The notes below the pieces were generated by a model. That model was not told the origin of the DNA, ran no database searches, and saw only the letters and a program-made list of their open reading frames with translations. Source: Neobacillus niacini (lineage in GTDB: Bacteria; Bacillota; Bacilli; Bacillales; Cytobacillaceae). Taken from it: 64,000 bases of DNA. Below are positions 11,791 to 20,291 of the stretch, in pieces. The translations under genes were made by a program, and so were the position numbers. Position 1 is the first letter of the stretch, and each line of letters starts with the position of its first letter. The stretch spans positions 20,507 to 84,506 of the forward strand of contig NZ_JACWFG010000001.1 in assembly GCF_019749295.1 (NCBI RefSeq), read 5' to 3'.

Positions 11791-11828
11791 TGTAAATATT
11801 CAGTAAACTATTGATAAAGAATTGTAAA
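11791..11828 (-). promoter_or_regulatory. Pho box (PhoP-binding direct repeats) upstream of phoX
   Basis: On the minus strand, four hexamers TTTACA, TTATCA, TTTACT, TTTACA begin at offsets 0, 11, 21 and 32. This matches the B. subtilis PhoP arrangement of TT(A/T/C)ACA-like repeats spaced about 11 bp. It lies upstream of the phosphatase gene in the right orientation. Confidence 0.75.
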
Positions 11829-11864
11829 TAGTAATACATTTTGGTATATATCAATTCAGAGTGC

Positions 11865-12065
11865 TTATTCCTTTTCTGTTATATACCATCCATCAGGCTT
11901 TTTCTCTATATGGAATAAATCTTCATCGAATTTTTTTCGGAGCATTCTATATTCTTCATTTTCTATTTTAATTTTGGCTACTATGACTTTTTTTAACGTT
12001 ATTTCAGGCTGCTTAACTTCGATGACCAAATCATTAATCATAAAAAACGTTCGTTGATATCTCAT
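11865..12065 (-). CDS. Small hypothetical protein, 66 aa
   Basis: A 66-residue protein of unknown function. Its composition looks coding: alternating beta-like segments (MINDLVIEVKQPEITLKKVIVAKIKIE) followed by a charged helix and the end KPDGWYITEKE. A good ribosome-binding site, AGGAGAGGAAGTGGAG, precedes the ATG. It has no signal peptide or membrane helix. It lies alone, with the remnant of a glycine-rich sporulation-type gene just upstream. Confidence 0.6.
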   Translation of the reverse strand: MRYQRTFFMINDLVIEVKQPEITLKKVIVAKIKIENEEYRMLRKKFDEDLFHIEKKPDGWYITEKE

Positions 12066-12169
12066 ACTCCACTTCCTCTCCTGTTTCTTTTATTTACGTA
12101 TAGAATTGAACTACCGCCATAAAAGCAACCGTATCCATAACCTCCACATCCATCGCCATATCCGGAATC
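12062..12169 (-). pseudogene. YjcZ-like glycine-rich sporulation protein remnant
   Basis: Minus-strand reading gives DSGYGDGCGGYGYGCFYGG and then SSILYVNKRNRRGSGV before a stop. Gly/Tyr/Cys-rich starts are typical of the YjcZ family of short Bacillus sporulation proteins, in which GGS is followed by a hydrophobic FALIVVLFILLIIVG tail. Here the tail is replaced by unrelated residues and a TGA follows ATG AAA AAT at the 5' side, so no start leads into the frame. An AGGAGGAG ribosome-binding site survives near 12210. Best read as a decayed gene. Confidence 0.45.
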
Positions 12170-12400
12170 TCAATTTTTCATCACCAACCGTATATCTGCG
12201 TGCTAACTCCTCCTATAATATTTTAAAACGCAAGGATGGATTGGACTATCATCATAAATTAGGATAAATCCGCGGTTTGATTACAAATACAAAGTAACGA
12301 TTGTTTAATTCTATTATGTTTTCAAACGGATTATGAATAGGCAATCTAGTTATAAAAATTACACGTTAATATTAACTCAACATACCAAGGGCATGCACTA

Positions 12401-12437
12401 AAAAACCGCACAAGCGAGATCCACTGTGCGGTTTTTA
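12401..12437 (-). terminator. Bidirectional terminator after the ROK gene
   Basis: AAAAACCGCACA pairs with TGTGCGGTTTTT across a 13-base loop, with T runs on both strands. It lies 63 bases beyond the stop of the ROK repressor gene. Confidence 0.85.
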
Positions 12438-12499
12438 GTTAGCGCCTAGAAAATACGCATACTCTTCCCTACCAAATTGAAGGTTCAATAAATCTATCA

Positions 12500-13666
12500 T
12501 TACTTAAAGATCTTGGGTTCTGCTAGGAATTTTTTTACCATAAACGAAGCTGCACCTAGAGATGCGGCATTTCGATTGAGCTGGGAAATGAATATTTCAC
12601 TTTTTACCGGTATATACCTTGAGACTCTCTTTGTAACCGCCTTCTTTATTGACTTTAAAATGATTGGGTTAGCCTCAATCAAGTTACTCCTCAAGATAAT
12701 CGAGTCAGGGTTAAAAGTATTGTTCAAATTGGTTAGCCCAATGCCTAAATAATGACCAAATTTTTCTATTTCCATCAATATATCCCCATCGTTTTCCTGT
12801 ATCATTTTATTGGCCATTTCAAGTGTCAGTACCCTTCCATCTTTTACCTTGGAAAGATTTTTGAAGAACGTACTTTCAGATGCATACAGTTCCCAACATC
12901 CTTGATTTCCGCAGTCACATTTTTTTCCATTTGATTCAATGGTGGTATGTCCCATTTCTCCTGAAACTCCAGCAGATCCACGGTAAAGTTCATTATTTAC
13001 AATGATTCCAAGACCAATACCAGTTCCGACGCTTACAAAAATGCTGTTATGGGAATCCTTTATTGCACCATACAATTTTTCTCCATATGCGCCGGCGTTT
13101 GCTTCGTTATCAATAAAAACAGGAAGGTTAAAATGAACCTCGAGCAAATTTTTTATGTCAATTTTGTCCCAATTTGAATGGGGAGAATAAATTACAGTTT
13201 GATTCTCATTTACAAATCCATGGACCCCAACCCCAATACCAATAATGCCGTATCGAGATTCCGGTGCCTGATTGGTTACTAGTCCAATTCTTTCAATTAA
13301 AATGGATTTAAGCGTTTCCATTGATTCGTTTACAAATTCAAAATAGTCAGAGTAAAGCATATTCCCTTCTAGATCTATTAAAATCGTTAAAATATAATTG
13401 GCTGCTAGTTCCACTCCAATAGCATAACCGGCATTTTTATTAAAAACTAACAATATAGGCTTTCGGCCCCCATTAGATACTCCCGCTCCAATTTCGGAAA
13501 CGAGATGTTTTTCAATTAATGAATTCGTTTGCAAAGAAATGGTTGCTTTGTTCAAATTCGTTAATTCCGTGAGTTTTGCCCTAGAGATTGGGTAGTGCTT
13601 CATTATAGTATTGAGAATTACTTCTTGACTATGCATTTTAATAGAGTTTGGGTCTGCTAATTTCAC
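12500..13666 (-). CDS. xylR: ROK-family transcriptional repressor, XylR-like
   Basis: Repressor of the ROK family, 388 residues. Residues about 15-75 form a winged HTH (SRAKLTELTNLNKATISLQTN); the rest is a sugar-kinase-like domain with the ATP-loop sequence VSVGTGIGLGIIV and the ROK zinc motif CDCGNQGCWELYASE. The start is a GTG with AGGAGG 7 bases upstream. The gene is divergent from a GPH-family sugar symporter, and the region between holds inverted repeats with TTAGTTT/AAACTAA arms, the known XylR operator type of Bacillus. It probably represses itself and the symporter until xylose or a related sugar binds. The gene name is by analogy; other ROK repressors are possible. Confidence 0.8.
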   Translation of the reverse strand: MKLADPNSIKMHSQEVILNTIMKHYPISRAKLTELTNLNKATISLQTNSLIEKHLVSEIGAGVSNGGRKPILLVFNKNAGYAIGVELAANYILTILIDLEGNMLYSDYFEFVNESMETLKSILIERIGLVTNQAPESRYGIIGIGVGVHGFVNENQTVIYSPHSNWDKIDIKNLLEVHFNLPVFIDNEANAGAYGEKLYGAIKDSHNSIFVSVGTGIGLGIIVNNELYRGSAGVSGEMGHTTIESNGKKCDCGNQGCWELYASESTFFKNLSKVKDGRVLTLEMANKMIQENDGDILMEIEKFGHYLGIGLTNLNNTFNPDSIILRSNLIEANPIILKSIKKAVTKRVSRYIPVKSEIFISQLNRNAASLGAASFMVKKFLAEPKIFK

Positions 13667-13689
13667 TAATTTTCCTCCTCTCTTATTTG

Positions 13690-13711
13690 TTTGTTTATCC
13701 TATCAAACAAA
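13690..13711. promoter_or_regulatory. Candidate ROK/XylR operator 1
   Basis: Inverted repeat TTTGTTT, 8 bases, AAACAAA, located 24-45 bases upstream of the repressor GTG, where it would block its promoter. The arms resemble XylR half-sites. Confidence 0.6.
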
Positions 13712-13814
13712 GGTCCGATTCCTTTATTTCATTTTATTATTTTATTATAACGTAAAAAAATATAAATTTGTATATTGTTCATCCCAAAAATATGTGCTAG
13801 TATAAATTCATCGC

Positions 13815-13839
13815 TTAGTTTATCCGATAGACAAACAAA
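13815..13839. promoter_or_regulatory. Candidate ROK/XylR operator 2 (imperfect)
   Basis: TTAGTTTATC on one side and GACAAACAAA on the other, about 125 bases from operator 1. The symmetry is weaker than that of operators 1 and 3, so it could be a secondary site. Confidence 0.45.
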
Positions 13840-14023
13840 GTTTCGAGCTAAATTTGTCTTTTCTGCAATGAAGTGTAGACGGTTTCAATGTGAGATTACT
13901 AGATTAAAAGAGGTGAAAAAAGGCTTTAAAAAAAGCAATTTAACGCAACACCTTAAGCGTTTGCATGAATTATTTTATTGTTTTTGATGATTTGAAATTA
14001 GCATAAAAGCATAAAAAGTATAT

Positions 14024-14049
14024 TTAGTTTGTTTATTCAAATAAACTAA
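14024..14049. promoter_or_regulatory. Candidate ROK/XylR operator 3, near-perfect palindrome
   Basis: 26-bp palindrome with arms TTAGTTTGTTTA and AAATAAACTAA; 10 of 12 arm pairs match. This is close to the B. subtilis xyl operator pattern TTAGTTTGTTT...CAAACTAA. It lies about 260 bases upstream of the symporter start. The rest of 13667-14308 is AT-rich and I see no real gene in it. Confidence 0.7.
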
Positions 14050-14176
14050 GGAATGCGGATATATGTTTATCAATTTCCCTATGTTAACATTTTATAGTTA
14101 GATAGTGAACACGATCACATTATCAAGTTTAACCAATTATGTAGTTTGCCTAATCCTATCTTTTTTTTAACCAACG

Positions 14177-14277
14177 TGAAAGCGGTTAAACCTTAAATTT
14201 ATGTCTATGAAAATCGTGCAGCTTATTTTTTCAAATAGATTATTAACAATGTCTATTATTTATTGTAAGCGGATAAA
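14177..14277 (+). promoter_or_regulatory. Two cre-like sites (CcpA) upstream of the symporter
   Basis: TGAAAGCGGTTAAA at 14177-14190 and TGTAAGCGGATAAA at 14264-14277 both fit the core TGWAANCGNWNWCA of catabolite-responsive elements except at the penultimate C. Two such sites in front of a sugar transporter suggest carbon catabolite repression. Confidence 0.5.
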
Positions 14278-14308
14278 TCGGTTTAATATTGAAAGGAGAA
14301 CCATACTC

Positions 14309-15814
14309 ATGGCTTTAATGGAATCAACGGTCCAAGAAATGAACAATAATAAAAATACAGAAAACATTCAACGAGACGAGTATCGCGATGTCGGCCTTGC
14401 TGAACGTATCGGTTACGGTCTTGGGGACTTCGCCCAAAACCTCGTATTTGGTACAGTAGGAGGTTTCCTTGCCCTCTATCTGACTACCGTTAATGCCATT
14501 GGTACGGCAGCAGCTGGGTTCATCTTCTTGTTTGTCCGAATCGTCAACGTCGTCTGGGATCCGATGGTTGGTACCTACGTCGATAAACGAACGTTCAAGC
14601 ACGGTAAATATCGTCCTTGGCTTCTATATGCAGGGATTCCGCTTGTTATCTTGTCTGCGATGCTATTTGTTCCTATACCAGCAATTCGGGGTTCAGTCGC
14701 AGTAGCCTTTATCACTTATTTGCTGCTTGACTTGGTTTATTCACTGGTAAACATTCCTTACGGTTCATTAAATGCATCACTAACACGGAACCCACAATCA
14801 GTAGATAAAATCACAACCACACGTATGATGCTGTCTAACGTTGCTAATCTAATGGTTTACACACTGTTCCCAATGTTTGTGCAAATGGCAGCACCCAAAG
14901 ACCGCGAACTAAAAGACACAGGGTTCTTCGGTCTCAAGATTAACATGGGTACTTATACGGATGTATCAGCTGGTAATGCCTGGTTTTGGGTTTTCATGGT
15001 TTACATGGTAATCGGGGCTATCGCTTTGTTCCTTTGCTACCGTCTCACAAAAGAAACAGTTGTCGCAACTGCGGAACAATCAGCAGAAGTGAAAGCTTAC
15101 GACCTGTTCGTTGAATTGAAGAATAATAAACCACTTCTTATTCTTGGTCTGTTCTTTATGCTTGCTTTCACCTTCATGTTCTTCATGAACACAGTAAACG
15201 GTTTCTTTAACCAATATACGGTTAACCACTCAGACTGGATGGGTGCTGTAGGTCTTATTGCTTCTATCCCTGGTATCCTTTTCCCAGTCTTCTGGCCAAA
15301 AATAAAGCATATCTTTGGTAAAAAAGGGTTTTTCTATCTCTTCCTTAGCATGTTTATTGTCGGTGAACTCCTTACTTGGGTATGGTCGTTAGAAGGCATG
15401 CACGATTCACTCGCTCTTGCATATGTTGCAACCTTCATCAAACAATGGGGTCTGACTTCTGCAACTGGTTTCATGTGGGCACTCGTTCCTGAAGTTGTCT
15501 CTTATGGTGAAATGAAGTCCGGCAAACGTAACGCTGCTATCATTAACGCCATCATGGGTCTATTCTTCAAAGTTGGATTTACACTTGGTGGTGCCATTCC
15601 GTTATGGGTGCTTGCAGCCTACGGTTTCGATGGAAATGCAATGAAGCAATCAGCAGGCGCCCTTGCCGGTATCAATTTAACAGCAATCTGGATTCCAATA
15701 GTGCTTGCGATCGTTTCAATGATTGTTATGGCTCTATACCCGCTTTCAGATAAAGACGTGGAAGATATCAATAAGAAACTTGATGCCACTCGTGCTAAAG
15801 CAAAATCTATCTAA
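14309..15814 (+). CDS. GPH-family sugar symporter (xyloside/galactoside:cation), XynP-like
   Basis: Cation-coupled sugar symporter of the glycoside-pentoside-hexuronide family, 501 residues with about 12 membrane segments. Family motifs are VWDPMVGTYVDKRTFKHGKYRPWLL near residue 75 and the long central loop. The frame stays open upstream to 14201, but the ATG at 14309 has GAAAGGAG nine bases before it and gives the family's normal length. It is divergent from the ROK repressor and preceded by a xyl-like operator and two cre-like sites, so it likely imports xylosides or a related sugar under ROK and CcpA control. No hydrolase gene follows. Codon choice looks more biased than in its neighbours, which may indicate high expression or transfer. 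Confidence 0.88.
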   Translation: MALMESTVQEMNNNKNTENIQRDEYRDVGLAERIGYGLGDFAQNLVFGTVGGFLALYLTTVNAIGTAAAGFIFLFVRIVNVVWDPMVGTYVDKRTFKHGKYRPWLLYAGIPLVILSAMLFVPIPAIRGSVAVAFITYLLLDLVYSLVNIPYGSLNASLTRNPQSVDKITTTRMMLSNVANLMVYTLFPMFVQMAAPKDRELKDTGFFGLKINMGTYTDVSAGNAWFWVFMVYMVIGAIALFLCYRLTKETVVATAEQSAEVKAYDLFVELKNNKPLLILGLFFMLAFTFMFFMNTVNGFFNQYTVNHSDWMGAVGLIASIPGILFPVFWPKIKHIFGKKGFFYLFLSMFIVGELLTWVWSLEGMHDSLALAYVATFIKQWGLTSATGFMWALVPEVVSYGEMKSGKRNAAIINAIMGLFFKVGFTLGGAIPLWVLAAYGFDGNAMKQSAGALAGINLTAIWIPIVLAIVSMIVMALYPLSDKDVEDINKKLDATRAKAKSI

Positions 15815-15847
15815 AATAAGTTATTTGTATTTTTAATAAATTAAAGT

Positions 15848-15876
15848 AAAGGCTAGGTTCAATACCTGGCCTTTTT
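15848..15876 (+). terminator. Terminator of the symporter gene
   Basis: AAGGCTAGG, 7-base loop, CCTGGCCTT followed by TTT, 34 bases after the stop codon. Confidence 0.8.
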
Positions 15877-16013
15877 CTTTGTCTTGTCTCTAATATCCGC
15901 TTTAGAAATTCCAAATAAGCCATAGAACTGTTCACTCCATGATCATTTAACGCGACTTAATGAGAGCCGCCGGCGTTTGGCAATATCGGGACAAGCAGCG
16001 CTAACCTCACAAC

Positions 16014-16046
16014 AAAGGCTAAACCAATTTTTTGGTTTAGCCTTTT
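16014..16046. terminator. Palindromic hairpin, probable bidirectional terminator
   Basis: Perfect 14-bp stem AAAGGCTAAACCAA / TTGGTTTAGCCTTT with a 4-base loop. It lies between the convergent symporter and DUF218/FIVAR genes and can serve either. Confidence 0.7.
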
Positions 16047-16113
16047 ATCATGAAAATTTTATTTAAGTAGCTTGTCGACTATTTCAAAAATACCCTTTTT
16101 CATTTTCCTCCCA

Positions 16114-16250
16114 TTATAATCTTGATGCATCAAGATTCGCTTTTCTTCTATAAATATAGAGTAATGCCCCAACTGCAACTAATAATGAGCAAATTAACAG
16201 GTACGCCTACATATTTACTGCTGTATTTGGTAGCTTATGCGTTCCCTGTG
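16114..16250 (-). pseudogene. Disrupted LPXTG wall-sorting signal of the upstream gene
   Basis: In the frame next to that of the DUF218/FIVAR protein, the sequence after its last repeat reads SQGTHKLPNTAVNM, then a TAG at 16207-16209, then AYLLICSLLVAVGALLYIY and RRKANLDASRL with a stop at 16114. That is a complete sortase signal: an LPXT motif, a membrane helix and a positive tail. It is cut off from the gene by a one-base shift, probably a lost G within AAGCCTCA, and by the in-frame TAG. Two separate lesions make a sequencing error less likely. Confidence 0.75.
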
Positions 16251-17726
16251 AGGCTTTGGAACCGTAGCGAATATTAACTTGGAACTTGCAACATTTAAAT
16301 CGATAAGAGCTGTATCTACTTCTACTTTAGATGAAGTTGGATTTGCAAGTACCGCTTTCGCTGATGCTAATGCCTTTTTAAAGGCCGTCCAGCTGGCAGC
16401 AGTATATTTTGATGCTTGTTTCTTATTAGCATCGGCCACTGCATATTCCAGCGCGGATTTATCAACTTCTATCACTATCGGTTTTTTTACAAGGTTTTCC
16501 GTTGCTTTTATTAAGGAATGGAGTGCTGCATCTACTTCTTCTTGTGTCGCTTCATTATTTCCTAATACTTGCCTAGCAAGACTTAGTGCAGTTGTAAAAT
16601 CTCTCCAATTCTGTCCTGTGTAGTCAGACTTTACTTTTTTCTCGGCATCCGCCACTGCTTTTTCTAGTACAGATTTGTTTACTTCAACACTAACCATGAT
16701 GTTTCTCGTTAGTGTTATTCCCCTTTCTTCATAAGTAATTTCAAGTTCTTGGTCTCCGATTTTACTTGAATCGAATCCCATAATATCCACATGTTCTGTA
16801 ACGTCACGAACATACTGACTATCATATTGCGCATTAACAGTTAAATTTAATTCTTCACCTAAATAGTATTCTAGGTCCCCTTCAATGGCCAAATCTTCTA
16901 GTTTGGAGATAGGGAGATTACTAGCTCTAGGTACACCTGCAATGGAAGACATTCCACTGACTTTTAGGGACATTGGTTCTTCTGTTTTATCTGCTCGATA
17001 CCAGCCTGCATTTCCTTGTCCTAAAAACTCAATCGGAGTTTTCCCAAGCTCTTTCACTTTCAAAAGTGACATGGTGTAATAGAATATACTAGCCCTTTTT
17101 AAATGATATTGGCTGCTTATAATAGAAGCGGTTTTTATATTATAGTCGTTGTACAAAGTATCATAGCTGAACGATGCATTTTGAACGGTATTTGCACTTT
17201 TGTTTTCTACAATGATTCTTTCTATCGGAAGTCCGTTAGCCAATAGCCAATCACGCATACGATCGCCTTCTGTCCAACCATTTTTCATTACTCCGCCAGT
17301 TACTAAGACATAAGAGTTGGAGTATTTGTTTGCACTATTTAGGGCAACTTGTAATCTACCAACTAATTCATCCGTCATTGTACCGTCGCTATTTAAAGCA
17401 AACCCAAGAACAATAAAAGCATGCGTATTATCTTTTGGAAGACCGTCTGGAGCCACATCTATATTTTCTTCCATATCATTCTCGATCCAATCCCAATAAT
17501 TAGTGACCGAATTCCATAACTTATAATCTTCCAGAGATTGTTCTTCAATCAGTTCAAGAGTTCTTTGGACATCTGTACGTGCATCTTGTCCATAATAATA
17601 GATTAATTCACTTACTAGTGTTTTTATGTCCTTTGAGGCATCAGGAGTTTCTGCCGCGGCAGTAGAGAAAGGAATCAAACTAAATATCAATAACAAACTG
17701 AATAATATATTATTAACTTTTTTCAT
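16215..17726 (-). CDS. Secreted DUF218 (YdcF/SanA-like) protein with two FIVAR repeats
   Basis: A 503-residue exported protein. Residues 1-25 are a signal peptide ending at AAA. Residues about 100-245 form a DUF218/YdcF domain (HAFIVLGFALNSDG, VLVTGGVMKNGWTEGDRM, IIVENKSANTVQNASFSY, SSQYHLKRA), a Rossmann-like fold found in SanA and YdcF, which are envelope-related and of uncertain function. A short beta domain follows, then two FIVAR modules of about 65 residues (VNKSVLEKAVADAEKKV, VDKSALEYAVADANKKQ), typical of cell-surface proteins. The last 15 residues (VPKPHRERISYQIQQ) are frameshifted: the original LPXTG anchor lies in the neighbouring frame. The protein is therefore probably released rather than wall-bound. 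Confidence 0.82.
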   Translation of the reverse strand: MKKVNNILFSLLLIFSLIPFSTAAAETPDASKDIKTLVSELIYYYGQDARTDVQRTLELIEEQSLEDYKLWNSVTNYWDWIENDMEENIDVAPDGLPKDNTHAFIVLGFALNSDGTMTDELVGRLQVALNSANKYSNSYVLVTGGVMKNGWTEGDRMRDWLLANGLPIERIIVENKSANTVQNASFSYDTLYNDYNIKTASIISSQYHLKRASIFYYTMSLLKVKELGKTPIEFLGQGNAGWYRADKTEEPMSLKVSGMSSIAGVPRASNLPISKLEDLAIEGDLEYYLGEELNLTVNAQYDSQYVRDVTEHVDIMGFDSSKIGDQELEITYEERGITLTRNIMVSVEVNKSVLEKAVADAEKKVKSDYTGQNWRDFTTALSLARQVLGNNEATQEEVDAALHSLIKATENLVKKPIVIEVDKSALEYAVADANKKQASKYTAASWTAFKKALASAKAVLANPTSSKVEVDTALIDLNVASSKLIFATVPKPHRERISYQIQQ

Positions 17727-17844
17727 TACTATAAATACTCCTCCATCGTTATGAACTTATTTACTATTTCTGTCATCCACTTGGTTGTTAATAATCTTAC
17801 TTAAATCAATCCACCTCCTTTAAATATTTTTACAGGTGATTACA

Positions 17845-17903
17845 TAAAAAAGGCATGGTGGAAATTGAGGAATGGATACATTCCCTCATTTACCACCATG
17901 CCT
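17845..17903 (-). terminator. Long hairpin terminator, minus strand
   Basis: AGGCATGGTGG pairs with CCACCATGCCT around a further imperfect stem, giving about 24 bp in all, followed on the minus strand by TTTTTT. It lies between the DUF1904 gene and the start of the DUF218/FIVAR gene. The rest of 17727-18118 contains only this and the next hairpin. Confidence 0.75.
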
Positions 17904-18060
17904 AATCGCATTAGTAACATGTGATTCACTATGTAACTTCTATTTATATAGTAACCATTATTTTCCTTGAAGACAACCTTTTTAACTGATAATTTTTAAT
18001 ATTCAACAAATTAACAAAACCTAATGAATGAAAACGTCCTTCTGATTTTGGTCAACATGC

Positions 18061-18094
18061 AAAAAGAAGCGCTCATCAATTTGAGCAGCTTTCT
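18061..18094 (-). terminator. Terminator of the DUF1904 gene
   Basis: On the minus strand, GAAAGCTGCTCA and TGAGCGCTTC form a stem with one bulge, followed by TTTTT, 25 bases beyond the stop. Confidence 0.65.
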
Positions 18095-18118
18095 AAGGGT
18101 CTATCAAAAAAAGAATCA

Positions 18119-18448
18119 TTATTCGAAATTTTTCCCATTCAAATAATAAGCAGACTCTAGAAATACAGTAAAAGCAATTTCCACCTCAGGAATACCCTGT
18201 GAATGAATATGGTTCGTCATTATCTTTGCAAATTGGTCCTGAATTTCCTGGCCACGATCAAACCATTTCACTTCGATAAAAGGAAATCCAGGGACTTCCT
18301 CTTGATTAAAAACAAAAGAAGAGTGGATTATTTCTAATGTGAAATTGTCAGTTTCACATTTACAAAGGTCTGCTAGTTCCTGAACCAAAGCAGCACTAAT
18401 TTTTTTTACTATATCAACTGTAATTCCTTTAAAAATTAATTGCGGCAT
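18119..18448 (-). CDS. DUF1904 family protein
   Basis: A 109-residue cytoplasmic protein. I start at the ATG at 18448 (MPQLIFKGI) because GGGAGGAATTG precedes it; a longer frame from 18487 has no ribosome-binding site. The pattern MPxLxxKGI, helix, FTLEIIHSSFVF, FPFIEVKWFDRGQEIQDQ, IPEVEIAFTVFLESAYYLNGK fits DUF1904, a small family in Firmicutes with a tautomerase-like alpha/beta layout and an N-terminal Pro after Met. No activity is known. It is monocistronic and divergent from the membrane-protein gene that follows. Confidence 0.7.
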   Translation of the reverse strand: MPQLIFKGITVDIVKKISAALVQELADLCKCETDNFTLEIIHSSFVFNQEEVPGFPFIEVKWFDRGQEIQDQFAKIMTNHIHSQGIPEVEIAFTVFLESAYYLNGKNFE

Positions 18449-18577
18449 TTCAATTCCTCCCATAATATTTATACTTAGTAGTATCAAGTATAAAGTTAGT
18501 TGTATTCAATCAAGTCTGAACAAATGTGCAGACCTCCGGATATAATGATGGTATACTTTTTAAATATCTAAAACTAT

Positions 18578-19693
18578 ATGGTGATAAATTTGATTTATTT
18601 ATTGATATTAATTTTCCTTATGATTTGTATTATTTTATTTTTCACTTTTAATAAACTTTATATTAGAACTTCAGCCATGGCCATGGTTATGGCACTTGGG
18701 ATTGTTACACAGGGTGTTCTATTAAACTATTTTGGAATCCAGTTCTTCCAACACATTTTTGGAAAAATTCTATGCATTATTAACCTCTCCCTTTGGTTTT
18801 CCTTTATTCTTTCTTTAATAATTGCCAGTCTGGATGGAAAATTTAAAGTCATCCATTATTCCAATCTAATCAATCGTTTTGGGATTGGTACATGGGTTGC
18901 TGGTACCTCTATTAGTGGCATTATATTTTATAAACAATTTTTCCAATGGGGATTTATTTCGGTCTTTATTGCGATTATAAATATTGTCCTGTGGATTATT
19001 TATATTGGGATAAGTGTAAAAACTTTTTTAGAAATTTCTCGGACAAAATCATATCAGAATGTCCATGGAATTCTGCTTCTAACTACTGTTAGCACACAAT
19101 CGATAGTCCTGTTACTTAACACTGTTTTCAAAGAATTTCCTGATATCTTTAACCTATCCTTACTAATCATAGGGTTTTGTTTTTATCTTGTTTGTGTATT
19201 TTTTATCCTATATAGATACATAAAAAATTCTTGGTCAATTGAATTGGATTGGAACAATACGAACTGCATTTTACATGGGGCATTATCTATTTCCGGGATT
19301 GCCTGTTTAGTCACAGGCATTATTGGTATTGATACAATAAGATTGATATGGAGAGCAGCCTTTATTATTTTCATTATGGTTGAGTCTATTGAAATCTACA
19401 GGCTTTTTAAACGGATGAAACACTATGGTCTTAAAAAAGCTATCTTTATTTATGATGTTACGCAGTGGAGTAGAGTCTTTACTTTTGCAATGTTTTATAC
19501 TTTAACATCCCTAATCCATACCCATTTATTTATTGGGTCCATCGTGATTGACACGATCTTAAACTTAGGCGTATGGGTAGTCATAATTCTTCTAATGTTT
19601 GAACTCATGCTTTGTTTTAGTGATCTAATAAAAGCTAACAAACAATCATCTAGACATATTAGTAAAGGAAACGAAGTAAGCTCTCCATTTTAA
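18578..19693 (+). CDS. Polytopic membrane protein, possibly TehA/SLAC1-like
   Basis: A 371-residue, very hydrophobic protein with about ten membrane helices and a short charged C-terminus (KANKQSSRHISKGNE). The alternation of helices and the sequence RFGIGTWVAGTSISGIIF faintly recall the TehA/SLAC1 voltage-dependent anion channel or tellurite-resistance family, in which a phenylalanine-gated pore is formed by five helical hairpins. I cannot confirm this by eye. The ATG has no strong ribosome-binding site. The gene lies alone, with a TATAAT near 18541 as a possible promoter and a terminator overlapping its end. Confidence 0.6.
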   Translation: MVINLIYLLILIFLMICIILFFTFNKLYIRTSAMAMVMALGIVTQGVLLNYFGIQFFQHIFGKILCIINLSLWFSFILSLIIASLDGKFKVIHYSNLINRFGIGTWVAGTSISGIIFYKQFFQWGFISVFIAIINIVLWIIYIGISVKTFLEISRTKSYQNVHGILLLTTVSTQSIVLLLNTVFKEFPDIFNLSLLIIGFCFYLVCVFFILYRYIKNSWSIELDWNNTNCILHGALSISGIACLVTGIIGIDTIRLIWRAAFIIFIMVESIEIYRLFKRMKHYGLKKAIFIYDVTQWSRVFTFAMFYTLTSLIHTHLFIGSIVIDTILNLGVWVVIILLMFELMLCFSDLIKANKQSSRHISKGNEVSSPF

Positions 19694-19713
19694 GTGGGGA
19701 GCTTTAATTTTGA
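19676..19713 (+). terminator. Terminator overlapping the membrane-protein stop codon
   Basis: AAGCTCTCC and GGGGAGCTT form a stem spanning the stop at 19693, followed by TTAATTTT. Confidence 0.65.
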
Positions 19714-19816
19714 ATATGTATGTTTGGCTGCCCATTAAAACATGTGTCTGCCAGCAAAGTCTCGAAAGAGTTCCTTGGTTAGTGGTTGGAGAAACAATAA
19801 GGAGCGTTATATCAAG

Positions 19817-19884
19817 GTTGGCGGGACTGCGTGGGAATCGAACCCACCAGACCTGGCATGCAGGTCACAGGCAGTCTTGAAGAC
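19817..19884 (-). repeat. Diverged third copy of the tRNA-Sec 3' end (att-like)
   Basis: 68 bases matching the 69-bp att core at 23516 and 40253 except for about six substitutions. It includes the encoded CCA, T arm, long variable arm and anticodon loop of tRNA-Sec, but not the 5' half, so it is not a tRNA gene. Most likely the left end of an older or second integration at the same tRNA gene. Confidence 0.75.
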
Positions 19885-19892
19885 CGTTCCTT

Positions 19893-20021
19893 TTTATTGA
19901 GGAATTAAAAAATAGACTAGAAGATTATATTCATTATTATAATTACAAGCGAATAAAACAAAAATTGGCTGGGATGAGCCCGGTTAAATACCGTGTCCAT
20001 ACCAGCCAAATAGCTGCTTAA
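19893..20021 (+). pseudogene. IS3-family transposase (OrfB) C-terminal remnant
   Basis: 43 codons, FIEELKNRLEDYIHYYNYK then RIKQKLAGMSPVKYRV and a stop. The YYNxKRIKxKLxGMSPVxYR signature is the C-terminus of IS150/IS3-type OrfB. There is no start, catalytic DDE core or left end; it begins nine bases after the att-like repeat. It differs from the intact IS at 43 kb. The following 270 bases to 20291 show no gene. Confidence 0.8.
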
Positions 20022-20291
20022 TATAAAACTCTAACTTTCGGGGGGCACCTCATAATTGTAATAGAAGTGAAATCGATAATAGAGCGGTTCCAAGGAAATA
20101 ACTCCATTTATGTAAGAAGAAATGCTCTAGAAAAGTAAATCCATTTTCTTCATATCCCCGCCTTCATAAAGGAATATGCTTAGACTAACCAAATGATTAT
20201 CCAATAACAATGGATTTACCCATCATCTTTCATGGATTATCTTGTTTTATCCCGTTTACTGAGTTGCCAAAGGGGGAAACAAACATCCTTT

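Noticed and set aside
13775..13987. 70-codon plus-strand ORF between ROK repressor and symporter
   Set aside because: Overlaps a regulatory region with operator repeats, no ribosome-binding site, and no coding-like composition.
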